A stretch of 33,203 nucleotides of DNA from Candidatus Adlerbacteria bacterium GW2011_GWA1_54_10. GTDB lineage: Bacteria; Patescibacteriota; Minisyncoccia; Phycocordibacterales; SBAW01. Below, piece after piece: positions 24,954 to 33,203 of the stretch (positions are counted from its first letter, which is position 1; every line of letters starts with the position of its first letter). Under the pieces are notes generated by a model. That model was not told the origin of the DNA and did no database searches. It was given only the letters and a program-made list of their open reading frames with translations. The translations under genes were made by a program, and so were the position numbers. The stretch is taken from positions 1-33,203 of the forward strand of contig LCRO01000004.1 in assembly GCA_001004665.1 (NCBI GenBank), written 5' to 3'.

Positions 24954-25757
24954 TTATTTAATTTTGTAATAAAGCTTGTCGCCGAAGCGGAGGTCGAGGT
25001 ATTCGAATTCCGAGAGCTTGCGGCCCTTAAAAGGTTCGGAGGCAAGCGCAAGCGAGAAGCGCTCGAAAACATCCCCCCCGCTGTCCTTAAGCGAGAAGAT
25101 GAGCAGAAAATCTTTTTGGAAGTACGCTCGCACTTCGTTTTCGTCCACGACGACCTGACGCACGGGATTGTCCGGCTCTTTTTGCATTAGCGCCTCGACG
25201 AGCGCGAACAGCGCGGAAAAATATCCGCCTAGAGTTCCGCGATACTCCACGTATACCTGTTCCGCAAACTGCGGCGCCGGAGCGTATGGCACGCCGTCTT
25301 CGTCCATAAGATAACACTCCGCCTGCCCCGATGTTATCGAATAGCACCAGACGGCCTTCGGCTCGCGCTCGATAACCGCGACAGCGAGCGCATGAAAGTC
25401 CTTTGCCCGCACTTCTGCGGTTTTAAATTCGCCGTGCGCGGCCAGCAAAGTTTTTTCTATTTCTTTTTGCGGATACAGCAATATGTTATTTTTCGGAAAA
25501 AGAAAAAAATACGATCCTTGCAATTTTTCCCGCACGATTTCCTCGACCGAAATTTGCGGCACTGTTTTGACGCCGCTTACCGCCACATCTGTGATGCGCA
25601 GAAACGATGCGCGCGCTAGCGCGACAGCTCCCCCAAAAATACCCAGCGCCAAAATTCCAAAAAGGAGCGCCATGCGCGCGCGTCGCCTGCGGCGCCGCGC
25701 TTTAACCTTCAATTCCGGCAAAATTATTCTAGACATACAAATATTATAGCGAAGCAA
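24954..25757 (-). CDS. ftsQ: FtsQ/DivIB-like POTRA-domain cell division protein
   Basis: 267 aa; basic N-terminus, one TM, ITDVAVSGVKTVPQISVEEIVREKLQGSYFFLFPKNNILLYPQKEIEKTLL POTRA pattern. Confidence 0.75.
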   Translation of the reverse strand: MLRYNICMSRIILPELKVKARRRRRRARMALLFGILALGIFGGAVALARASFLRITDVAVSGVKTVPQISVEEIVREKLQGSYFFLFPKNNILLYPQKEIEKTLLAAHGEFKTAEVRAKDFHALAVAVIEREPKAVWCYSITSGQAECYLMDEDGVPYAPAPQFAEQVYVEYRGTLGGYFSALFALVEALMQKEPDNPVRQVVVDENEVRAYFQKDFLLIFSLKDSGGDVFERFSLALASEPFKGRKLSEFEYLDLRFGDKLYYKIK

Positions 25758-25829
25758 AATCCTCTGCGAAGGACTTGGGGTCGCGAGACTATATATAGCA
25801 TCTCTCCGGAGCAGAGGACTTTTGCGCAG

Positions 25830-27089
25830 CTATATTTTATCTTTTCCCAAAAACGGCTGCAGCACTTTGGGGACCTTGATGGAGCCGTCCTCCTGCTGGT
25901 TGTTCTCAAGAATGGAGATAAGTATGCGCGGCGTGGCGAGTGCGGTGTTGTTGAGAGAATGCACATACTGCAAGTTGCCGTCCCCATCGCGATAGCGGAT
26001 ATTGAGCCGCCGCGTCTGGAAGTCGTGAAAGTACGACGACGAATGCGTCTCCCTGTATTTATTTTCGGAAGGAACCCACGCCTCGATGTCATATTTTTTT
26101 ACTTGCCCCAGCCCCAAGTCCCCGCCGCAATTAATGACGACGCGGTACGGGAGCTCAAGCTCCTGCAAGAGATCCTCGGCGTTGCGCGTCAGCTCTTCGT
26201 GGAGTTTTACCGACTCCTCGTGCGAGGCCTCGCAAAGCGCCACCTGCTCGAATTTGAAGAACTCGTGCACGCGCATAAGGCCCTTGGTGTCCTTGCCGTG
26301 GCTCCCCGCTTCGCGCCGAAAACACGGCGAGAAGGCTATCATCTTGAGCGGCAACGATTTTTTGGGCAAAACTTCGTTCATATAGTAAGCCATGCTCGCA
26401 ACCTCGCCTGTTCCTGCCAAAAAGTCGCCATCCTGTGTTTTGTACAGATCCTCCTCTCCCTGCGGCAGGTACCCAGTGCCAAGGAACGCCACGCGCTTGA
26501 CAAGCGACGGCACCAGCATCGGCACAAATCCTCCTTTCTTTACGAAATGATTCAAAACAAATTGCCATATCGCATGGCTTAGGAGAGCCCCGTCATTTTT
26601 TAAGAAGTAGCCGCGGAAACCGGACACCTTGGCCCCGCGCTCGAAGTCGGCCATGTCGTGCGTCTGCATCAGCTCGATATGGTTTTTTGGTGTAAAAGTA
26701 AACTCGGGTTTTATTCCCCACGCGCGCACTTCCATGTTTTGCTCGTCGGAGCCGCCTTCCGGCACCGACGGGTCCGGAATATTGGGGACCTGCACCATTA
26801 GGAGCTGCCACTCACGTGTCGCTTCTTCAAGCTCTTTTTCTTTTGCGCCTAGTGTCTCTTTGAGCGTGCGCATCTGCGATATTAAATTTTCCTTCTCCGC
26901 TGCGCCTGCCTTGACCACAGAATCGGAAACCTCGTTCTGCTTTGCTCGCATGCGCTCGACTTCCGCCAGCAGTGCGCGACGCTTTTCATCCACCGCAAGC
27001 AGTTTGTCCAGGTCGACTGCAATGTGCTTTTTTGCGGCACCGGCTTTTATTAGGTCGGCGTTCTCGCGGATGAATTTAATATCGAGCAT
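25830..27089 (-). CDS. serS: Seryl-tRNA synthetase
   Basis: 419 aa; MLDIKFIRENADLIKAGAAKK, class II motifs FSPCFRREAGSHGKDTKGLMRVHEFFKFE, HSLNNTALATPRILISILENNQQEDGSIKVPKVLQPF. Confidence 0.98.
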   Translation of the reverse strand: MLDIKFIRENADLIKAGAAKKHIAVDLDKLLAVDEKRRALLAEVERMRAKQNEVSDSVVKAGAAEKENLISQMRTLKETLGAKEKELEEATREWQLLMVQVPNIPDPSVPEGGSDEQNMEVRAWGIKPEFTFTPKNHIELMQTHDMADFERGAKVSGFRGYFLKNDGALLSHAIWQFVLNHFVKKGGFVPMLVPSLVKRVAFLGTGYLPQGEEDLYKTQDGDFLAGTGEVASMAYYMNEVLPKKSLPLKMIAFSPCFRREAGSHGKDTKGLMRVHEFFKFEQVALCEASHEESVKLHEELTRNAEDLLQELELPYRVVINCGGDLGLGQVKKYDIEAWVPSENKYRETHSSSYFHDFQTRRLNIRYRDGDGNLQYVHSLNNTALATPRILISILENNQQEDGSIKVPKVLQPFLGKDKI

Positions 27090-27115
27090 AAAAAGAGTTG
27101 TAAAATAATCCTACA

Positions 27116-28000
27116 ATGCCTCTGCCCATTAGACAAACCGGTTGGGCGATGCGGCAACTGCCGCCGAAAGAATTTCCCGACCTGCTTAAGGAGATACCGG
27201 ACAAACCCGCCATGCTTTATATTCGCGGACAGATGCCACCGAAAGGACACAGGCTTCTATGCGTTGTCGGCTCGCGCGCGACCTCTATTTACGGCCGCCG
27301 CGCGTGCACTTCTTTAATATCCGGCCTCGCAAATTATCCGGTGGCCATAGTTTCCGGAATGGCTCTCGGCATTGACAGCGAGGCGCACAAGGCCGCGCTC
27401 GACGTTGGACTCCCGACGGTAGCCGTCCTGCCCTCCTCGCTTGACGACGGGTCTATTTACCCTTCGACCAACAAGGCACTCGCGCAGAGGATACTCGCGC
27501 GCGGCGGCGCGCTTATTTCGGAGGACAGGGGGCCTCACAAGGCGGCAATATACGACTTCCCCAAGCGCAACCGCATAAGTGCGGGTATGAGCGCCGCCGC
27601 GCTTATTGTCGAGGCCGGCGAAAAATCCGGCACTTTGATAACCGCGCGGCTTGCTCTCGACTACAACCGCGAAGTGCTTGCCGTTCCTCACGAGCTCGGC
27701 AAGGAAACAGGCGCCGGCGTAAACCGTCTTATCCGCGAGGGTGCGACCCTCGTGCAAAAATCGGAGGACATTTTGCAGGCGCTCGGACTGAAAGAAAGGG
27801 GGAGTCCCGCGCAAATGGCTCTCCCAACTGATCTGACCGAGTGCGAGGCAAAGATACTGCACGCGATGACGGAGCCTTTGGTGCGCGACGAGGTTATAGA
27901 ACGCGGCGCGCTCTCCGCGCAGGAGGCGAACATCGCGCTCTCGTCCCTGCTTATACGCGGGCTTATCGTCGAGCGGCTGGGTAAAATCGAGCGTCCGTAA
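27116..28000 (+). CDS. dprA: DNA processing protein DprA
   Basis: 294 aa; VGSRATSIYGRRA, IVSGMALGIDSEAHKAAL, TVAVLPSSLDDGSIYPSTNKALAQRI, FPKRNRISAGMSAAALIVEAGEKSGTLITARLALDYNREVLAVP. Confidence 0.97.
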   Translation: MPLPIRQTGWAMRQLPPKEFPDLLKEIPDKPAMLYIRGQMPPKGHRLLCVVGSRATSIYGRRACTSLISGLANYPVAIVSGMALGIDSEAHKAALDVGLPTVAVLPSSLDDGSIYPSTNKALAQRILARGGALISEDRGPHKAAIYDFPKRNRISAGMSAAALIVEAGEKSGTLITARLALDYNREVLAVPHELGKETGAGVNRLIREGATLVQKSEDILQALGLKERGSPAQMALPTDLTECEAKILHAMTEPLVRDEVIERGALSAQEANIALSSLLIRGLIVERLGKIERP

Positions 28001-28088
28001 GGTTGTGCACAGGAAATTTTCCCCAGGCAGTATTTATGTTACAAGTAAACAAGCACTGCGTACCTTATCAAGCCAAACGGGGAATTCC

Positions 28089-28586
28089 ATGGACACATTG
28101 CAGATCAAGAAGATCGGTCCGGACTCGTACCAGTATGAGGGTCCGGCCTGGGAGAAATTGCTGTGCGAAGAAAAGACAGCGGTTGTTACGAGCGGTTTTG
28201 TCCTGGACCTAACGCGCCGTCACATAGCCAGAATCATTCACGTGACGGAAAATGCGGTCATGGGGCATTTTCATCGTCATATGCCGGCGTATAAAGGGGT
28301 AAAAAGAGGAAGACCTCCTAAACCGCCAAGGCCACCTCGCCCCCAAACCGCATTCAGGGGCTTCCGAGCAAGGGAGGTTGTCCGCTCGAGGACAACCGGA
28401 GGCAAGGCTAAAAAACAGTCGAAAAAATTCGATTACGTCAGCATTGTGCCGATGCCGCCAAAATCGTTATCGCAACTGTTGATGAGTAATGTGTCGGATT
28501 ATCCTTCTTCATTCCCGACACCAAAGGAATGCGGTCTTACGCGCGAGGAACTTGCGGCATTTGCAAAAGCGGCGTATCATGACTGA
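28089..28586 (+). CDS. Putative HTH (GcrA-like) and AT-hook DNA-binding protein
   Basis: 165 aa from MDTLQIKKIGPDSYQYEG; HTH-like LTRRHIARIIHVTENAVMGHFHRHMP followed by KRGRPPKPPRPPRPQ (AT-hook core) and a basic linker. Confidence 0.6.
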   Translation: MDTLQIKKIGPDSYQYEGPAWEKLLCEEKTAVVTSGFVLDLTRRHIARIIHVTENAVMGHFHRHMPAYKGVKRGRPPKPPRPPRPQTAFRGFRAREVVRSRTTGGKAKKQSKKFDYVSIVPMPPKSLSQLLMSNVSDYPSSFPTPKECGLTREELAAFAKAAYHD

Positions 28587-28593
28587 AAGCCGA

Positions 28594-28619
28594 GCCGGAC
28601 ATTTTTGTCCGGCATTTTT
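28594..28619 (+). terminator. Rho-independent terminator
   Basis: GCCGGACA-TTTT-TGTCCGGC followed by ATTTTT. Confidence 0.9.
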
Positions 28620-28641
28620 CTTGATCAATTTTTGAGCTGCT

Positions 28642-28670
28642 TTGCACTATCTTGAAATTCATTATATATA
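28642..28670 (+). promoter_or_regulatory. Putative promoter for topA
   Basis: TTGCAC - 17 nt - TATATA about 30 bp upstream of the likely topA start. Confidence 0.4.
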
Positions 28671-28700
28671 CGGGATGATACAGTGGATAAAAGTCTTCAT

Positions 28701-30902
28701 ATGAAATTAGTAATTGTAGAGTCGCCGGCGAAGGCAAAAACAATAGAGAAATATCTAAAGGAGATAGACGGCTCCGGGAACTTTGCTGTGCGCGCGAGCG
28801 TGGGCCACGTGCGCGACCTGCCCAAGAGCAACAAAAAAGCCATAGACATTGAAGCCGGCTTCGTCCCGCATTACGAGGTGGTGCCTGGAAAACAAAAGGT
28901 CCTGCACGAACTGCGCGAGGAGGCGAAAAAAGCCGACGAGGTTATTCTTGCGACCGACCCGGACCGTGAGGGCGAGGCCATAGCGTGGCATATAAAAGAA
29001 GAGTTGGGTCTCAAAAAACCCGAGCGCATCGTATTTTATGAAATAACGCCGGAGGCCATAAAAGACGCTCTCGCGAACCCGCGCAACATAGACGAGCACC
29101 TGCGGCTCGCGCAGGAGGCGCGGCGCGTGCTCGACAGACTAGTCGGCTACGATTTGTCCGGGCTTATATGGAAGAAGGTGCGCTACGGGCTTTCGGCCGG
29201 GCGCGTGCAGTCCCCTGCACTCCGCATACTCATGGAGCGCGAGCGCGAGATTCGGGCATTTTCTCCTGAGATATTTTTTGTGATAACCGCCAACACCCGC
29301 ACCCATCAAGATTCGACACTGATGTTAACCTGCGTGGAGGAACCGCGGGCAAAAGAGGGAGCGGAGGGGATAATCACGGCGGTAAAAAAAGACGGCCTGA
29401 CCGTCGCCGACGTGGCCGAGCAGGAACAGAAGCGCTCTTCAAGACCGCCCTTTACCACCTCGACTCTCCAGCAGGCTGCAAGCTCGCGGCTCGGCTATGC
29501 GCCGGCGCGCACAATGCAAATAGCGCAGAGGCTTTACGAGGCGGGGCACATAACCTACATGCGCACCGATTCGGTCAATATAGCCACGCCGGCTCGGGCC
29601 GCGATGCTCGCGCATGCGGAAAAAAAATTCGGCAAAGCATACGCCGCGGCGCATGTTTTTGAAACCAAGTCCAAAATAGCGCAGGAGGCGCACGAGGCCA
29701 TTCGTCCGACGCATATAGAAAAAGAGACAATCATGGGAACGCCGGAACAGAAAAAGCTCTACGAGCTTATCTGGCGGCGTTCCATAGCCTCGCAAATGGC
29801 GGACGCAAGAGTACTTAAGACCAAAATCGTCGCAAGAGTACCGTTGACATCGGAGGTTCCGGATTTTACCGCCACAGGCTCGCGCGTGCTTTTTGACGGA
29901 TGGCTCAAGGCGGATCCTGCCGCGCGCGGAGAGGACGTCGAACTGCCTGAAGTAACTAGAAACGAAAAACTAAAAATCGCAGACATTTCTGCGGAAGAAA
30001 AACAAACTACGCCGCCGCCACGCTATACGGAGGCCGGTCTTATCAAAGAGCTCGAGAAACGCGGCATCGGCCGGCCGTCCACGTATGCAAGCATAATGAA
30101 GACGCTCGCGGACCGCGGCTACGCGGTAAAGAGCGGCCGTTCGCTCGTGCCCACGGACACGGGCGACGTCGTTTCGACTTTTTTGGAAAAGAATTTCCCC
30201 GCTTATATCAGCGACACTTTTACCGCGGAGATGGAGAACGAGCTCGACGAGATAGCAGGCGGCAAGCGCGAGTATGTCAAAACTTTGAGCGACTTCTATT
30301 CGCCGTTCCAAAAAGACGTAGCGGCCAAGGACAAGACAATCGGCAAGCTTACCGATTTGGGGCCCACCCCAAAAGAATTTTCATGCCCTATATGCGGCGC
30401 CCCTATGGTTTACAAGCTCTCGCGGCGGGGCAAGTTCATGAGCTGCTCGCGATTTCCAGACTGCACGGGTGCGCGGACGGAAAGCGGCGACGTGCTTTCC
30501 AGCGAGCCCGCAAAGCCCATAGGGAATCATCCGGATACCGGCGAACTTATTTACGTCTTGAGCGGGCGCTTCGGGCCGTACGTGCAGGAGGGAGAAGCTT
30601 CAAAAAACAAAAAAACAAAACCCAAACGAGCCAGCATTCCAAAAGACAAAAATCCGGAGGAAGTTTCGGTAGAAGACGCCGTCAAATATCTTTCTCTTCC
30701 GCGCATTTTGGGGAATCATCCGGATACAGGCGAACCCATAACGGCTAACGTCGGACGCTTCGGTCCTTATATCGTGCACCAAAAAGACTTCCGCTCGCTC
30801 AAAACGGACAGCGTTTACGATGTTATGCTTCCGCGCGCGCTCGAGATATTGAAGGAAGAGAAAAAGCGAAGAGGTTTTGCGCGAAAGAAAAAGGGAGAAT
30901 AG
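28701..30902 (+). CDS. topA: DNA topoisomerase I
   Basis: MKLVIVESPAKAKTIEKYLKE, ATDPDREGEAIAWHI, RLVGYDLSGLIWKKVRYGLSAGRVQS, AGHITYMRTDSVNIA, C-terminal zinc finger and Topo_C repeats. Confidence 0.98.
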   Translation: MKLVIVESPAKAKTIEKYLKEIDGSGNFAVRASVGHVRDLPKSNKKAIDIEAGFVPHYEVVPGKQKVLHELREEAKKADEVILATDPDREGEAIAWHIKEELGLKKPERIVFYEITPEAIKDALANPRNIDEHLRLAQEARRVLDRLVGYDLSGLIWKKVRYGLSAGRVQSPALRILMEREREIRAFSPEIFFVITANTRTHQDSTLMLTCVEEPRAKEGAEGIITAVKKDGLTVADVAEQEQKRSSRPPFTTSTLQQAASSRLGYAPARTMQIAQRLYEAGHITYMRTDSVNIATPARAAMLAHAEKKFGKAYAAAHVFETKSKIAQEAHEAIRPTHIEKETIMGTPEQKKLYELIWRRSIASQMADARVLKTKIVARVPLTSEVPDFTATGSRVLFDGWLKADPAARGEDVELPEVTRNEKLKIADISAEEKQTTPPPRYTEAGLIKELEKRGIGRPSTYASIMKTLADRGYAVKSGRSLVPTDTGDVVSTFLEKNFPAYISDTFTAEMENELDEIAGGKREYVKTLSDFYSPFQKDVAAKDKTIGKLTDLGPTPKEFSCPICGAPMVYKLSRRGKFMSCSRFPDCTGARTESGDVLSSEPAKPIGNHPDTGELIYVLSGRFGPYVQEGEASKNKKTKPKRASIPKDKNPEEVSVEDAVKYLSLPRILGNHPDTGEPITANVGRFGPYIVHQKDFRSLKTDSVYDVMLPRALEILKEEKKRRGFARKKKGE

Positions 30903-30912
30903 ACTAAAGGCA

Positions 30913-32436
30913 ATGACACCCAAAGAAATATTGGGAGCGATGAGTTCGCCGGCAAAAGAGGATACCGATCTTGTCGAGAAGGCATACGCATTCGCCGCGC
31001 AGGCGCACAAGGACCATAAGCGGTTTTCAGGCGAGCCGTATATCGAGCACTTGGCCCAAACTGCCGCCGCGCTTGCTTCACTTGGTCTTGGCGGCAAGAC
31101 TGTCACGGCCGGCCTTTTACACGACTCTATCGAGGACGCGGGCATCGCTCCCGAAACTATCGAAAAAGAGTTCGGTAAGGAAGTACGCTTTCTTGTCGAG
31201 GGTGTTACAAAGCTCGGACGGCTTAAGTACCGAGGCGCGCAAAGACATGTAGAAAGCCTGCGCAAGCTTTTGGTAGCGACCGGCAAGGACGCCCGCGTGC
31301 TAATCATCAAGCTCATGGACCGACTGCACAACATGCGGACCCTCAAGTTCGTCCCGCCGGAGAAGCGCCGCCGCATTGCTCTCGAGACTTTAGAGATATA
31401 CGCCGCCATCGCGCACCGGCTCGGCATGGGGCTTGTGCGCCGCGAGCTGGAGGATCTTGCCTTCGAATACGCTCTGCCGGAGGAGTGGGCACAAACCAAA
31501 AAACTCTTGAGCGAAAAATCCAAGGAGACTTTGGAGCGTTTGGAAAAAATGGTGCGCAATTTGCGCAAGGAGTTCGCGCAGAACGGCATAAAAAACTTCA
31601 ACACCGATTATCGCGTCAAGGGGCTCTACAGCCTTTATCGCAAGCTGGAGCGGAAGGACGGGGACATCGAAAAAATTTACGACATCGCGGCATTGCGCAT
31701 AATGGTGCCCGAGGAGACCGACTGTTATCGCGTCTTGGGGCTTGTAAACAATCTTTACCAGCCTCTGCCAAACAAAATCAAAGATTACATAGCCTTCCCC
31801 AAGCCAAACGGATATCAAAGCCTGCACACGACGGTGTTTACCGGCGACGGCGGCATCGTCGAGGTGCAAATACGCACGCAGAGGATGCATAACGAGGCCG
31901 AGTACGGTATTGCCGCGCACGTAGGATACAAAGAGGGAGGAAAAAAACAAAGCGGGAGCTTCGATTGGGTGAGAAGCCTGGTGCCGAAATTCGGCAGGCA
32001 AAAGCCCAAATACGAGTACGGTCCGCCTCATGCTCCGGAATGGCTTAAAGGGCTGGAGGACGAGGAGGATGATCCGGATTTCGAGACGGCCTTGCACACG
32101 GACATCTTTAATCGCCGCGTCTTTGTCTTTACGCCCAAGGGAGACGTTGTGGACTTGCCCGTCGAGTCAAGCCCGCTCGATTTTGCCTACGCAATACACT
32201 CCGACATTGGAGACCATACCTTCGCGGCAAAGGTAAACGGTAAGCTTGAGCCGCTCAATACCGTACTACACAATGGCGACATAGTGGAGATACAGACAAA
32301 AAAATCGGCAACGCCCAAGCAGAAATGGCTTGACTTTACAAAGACGACGCTGGCCCGCCGGCATATACGCAATGCGCTGGAGATGCAAACGGCAGGCATG
32401 ACAAACACAGCGCACAGACAGAAAAAAACTAAATAG
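30913..32436 (+). CDS. RelA/SpoT-family (p)ppGpp synthetase/hydrolase, without obvious ACT domain
   Basis: HD motif GLLHDSIEDAG, LIIKLMDRLHNMRTL, synthetase motif DYIAFPKPNGYQSLHTTVF and VEVQIRTQRMHNEAEYGIAAH, TGS domain RVFVFTPKGDVVDLP. Confidence 0.96.
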   Translation: MTPKEILGAMSSPAKEDTDLVEKAYAFAAQAHKDHKRFSGEPYIEHLAQTAAALASLGLGGKTVTAGLLHDSIEDAGIAPETIEKEFGKEVRFLVEGVTKLGRLKYRGAQRHVESLRKLLVATGKDARVLIIKLMDRLHNMRTLKFVPPEKRRRIALETLEIYAAIAHRLGMGLVRRELEDLAFEYALPEEWAQTKKLLSEKSKETLERLEKMVRNLRKEFAQNGIKNFNTDYRVKGLYSLYRKLERKDGDIEKIYDIAALRIMVPEETDCYRVLGLVNNLYQPLPNKIKDYIAFPKPNGYQSLHTTVFTGDGGIVEVQIRTQRMHNEAEYGIAAHVGYKEGGKKQSGSFDWVRSLVPKFGRQKPKYEYGPPHAPEWLKGLEDEEDDPDFETALHTDIFNRRVFVFTPKGDVVDLPVESSPLDFAYAIHSDIGDHTFAAKVNGKLEPLNTVLHNGDIVEIQTKKSATPKQKWLDFTKTTLARRHIRNALEMQTAGMTNTAHRQKKTK

Positions 32437-33203
32437 AGAAATTGCTCGGGTCGAAGGCGTTTTCGTCTTTTTCTATCTCTTCTTTCGAGCGGTCGTCTAG
32501 TGATTGTGCGGGCGAAATATCGGACGGAGGGGGTTTGCCTGGCGGAGGCGAATCTTGCTGGACAAAACGTTCTGGTTGAGACGAAGCCGACCCGAGGACC
32601 TTTTGAGAAGCAGGACCCGCCGCAGCAATTCGTGACGCTAGATGCGAAAAAAGAATCCGCAGGTCGTCCTCGCTCATAAAATCTATCGAGAGCTTGCCGC
32701 CGTTTTCCTTCGGCTCTATGGCGACGCGCGTGCCGAGGGCTTCCGAGAGCTCGCGCTCCATCTCCAGAATTTCCGGCGCGTAGAGATATTCTTTTTTGCG
32801 CACGCGGTCGAAGGCTATCCGCCGCGCGATGCCTTCGGTGTCGCGCACCGTCAGGCGCCTCTGCAATATCTCCCGAAACAGGGTCTGCTGTTCCTGCGGG
32901 CGGTCCGTAAGCATAAGCAGTGGACGCGTGTGCCCCTCGCTTATCTTCCCCTCCGCGAGCGCATCCTGCATTTCCTGCGGCATCGCAAGGAGCCGTATGG
33001 TGTTGCTCACGTACTCGCGGCTCTTCCCCACCTTTTCGGCAATTTCGTGATGTTTGAAGCCGAATTCCCTGGCAAGCCGGTCGAATGCCTTGGCGCGGTC
33101 TATGGGGTTTAGGTCCTCGCGCTGGAGATTTTCGATTATCGCGAGTTCGAGTTTTACCTTGTCGTCGTCGTGTTCGCCGCGTATGAGTACCGGCACTTGC
33201 GCT
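32429..33203 (-). CDS. parB: ParB-family chromosome partitioning protein, N-terminus outside window
   Basis: Frame stays open through the window edge; IIENLQREDLNPIDRAKAFDRLAREFGFKHHEIAEKVGKSREYVSNTIRLLAMP is the ParB HTH. Confidence 0.95.
   Translation of the reverse strand, partial: AQVPVLIRGEHDDDKVKLELAIIENLQREDLNPIDRAKAFDRLAREFGFKHHEIAEKVGKSREYVSNTIRLLAMPQEMQDALAEGKISEGHTRPLLMLTDRPQEQQTLFREILQRRLTVRDTEGIARRIAFDRVRKKEYLYAPEILEMERELSEALGTRVAIEPKENGGKLSIDFMSEDDLRILFSHLASRIAAAGPASQKVLGSASSQPERFVQQDSPPPGKPPPSDISPAQSLDDRSKEEIEKDENAFDPSNFSI
32558..32603 (+). repeat. 46-bp dispersed repeat within parB
   Basis: CTGGACAAAACGTTCTGGTTGAGACGAAGCCGACCCGAGGACCTTT; 43/46 identical to the reverse complement of 19407-19452. 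Confidence 0.92.

Noticed and set aside
28003-28088. DnaA-box-like TTGTGCACA and possible regulatory region after dprA
   Set aside because: Single imperfect match to TTATNCACA with no cluster; insufficient evidence.
30522-30745. Near-duplicate GGGAATCATCCGGATAC(C/A)GGCGAAC in topA
   Set aside because: Encodes the repeated GNHPDTGE of the topoisomerase I C-terminal repeat domain; a normal protein repeat rather than a mobile element.
30600-31604. 334-aa minus-strand ORF antisense to topA/relA
   Set aside because: Fully antisense to well-supported genes; composition is a shadow of their codons.
1-33203. CRISPR arrays, prophage, transposases, restriction or other defence systems
   Set aside because: No regularly spaced direct repeats and no ORFs with recognisable Cas, phage structural, transposase or defence motifs were seen.

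Overview
The window looks like a chromosomal segment from a Candidate Phyla Radiation / Patescibacteria-type bacterium. This is inferred from gene content and compact protein versions, not from a database search. Most of it is housekeeping: a clustered uvrB-uvrA-small ORF-uvrC repair set, ddl, an FKBP isomerase, a CAP-domain protein, VKOR, a zincin-like metallopeptidase, a GlcD-type FAD oxidase, an ABC-2 exporter, a GH debranching-type enzyme plus GT4 glycosyltransferase, tRNA-Gln(UUG), dnaX, dus, an ftsQ-like gene, serS, dprA, topA, relA/spoT and a partial parB. The left ~4.5 kb differs. An AT-richer purD / ASCH-domain / EEP-nuclease block is bracketed by an exact 49-bp inverted repeat that carries terminator arms. 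Next to it lies a HisKA_2-type sensor kinase gene broken at a G8 homopolymer. The kinase is bracketed by two same-orientation copies of a structured non-coding repeat whose stem sequences differ while pairing is kept. Other notable signals: (i) a 46-bp repeat (43/46 identical) inside both the GH and parB reading frames, in opposite orientations; (ii) a related palindromic repeat inside uvrC and uvrA, encoding PSTSLRV and PSTKLGV; (iii) a possible stand-alone structured RNA with its own promoter and terminator between the FAD oxidase and metallopeptidase genes; (iv) a small HTH (GcrA-like) plus AT-hook protein between dprA and topA. I found no CRISPR array, transposase or phage module.
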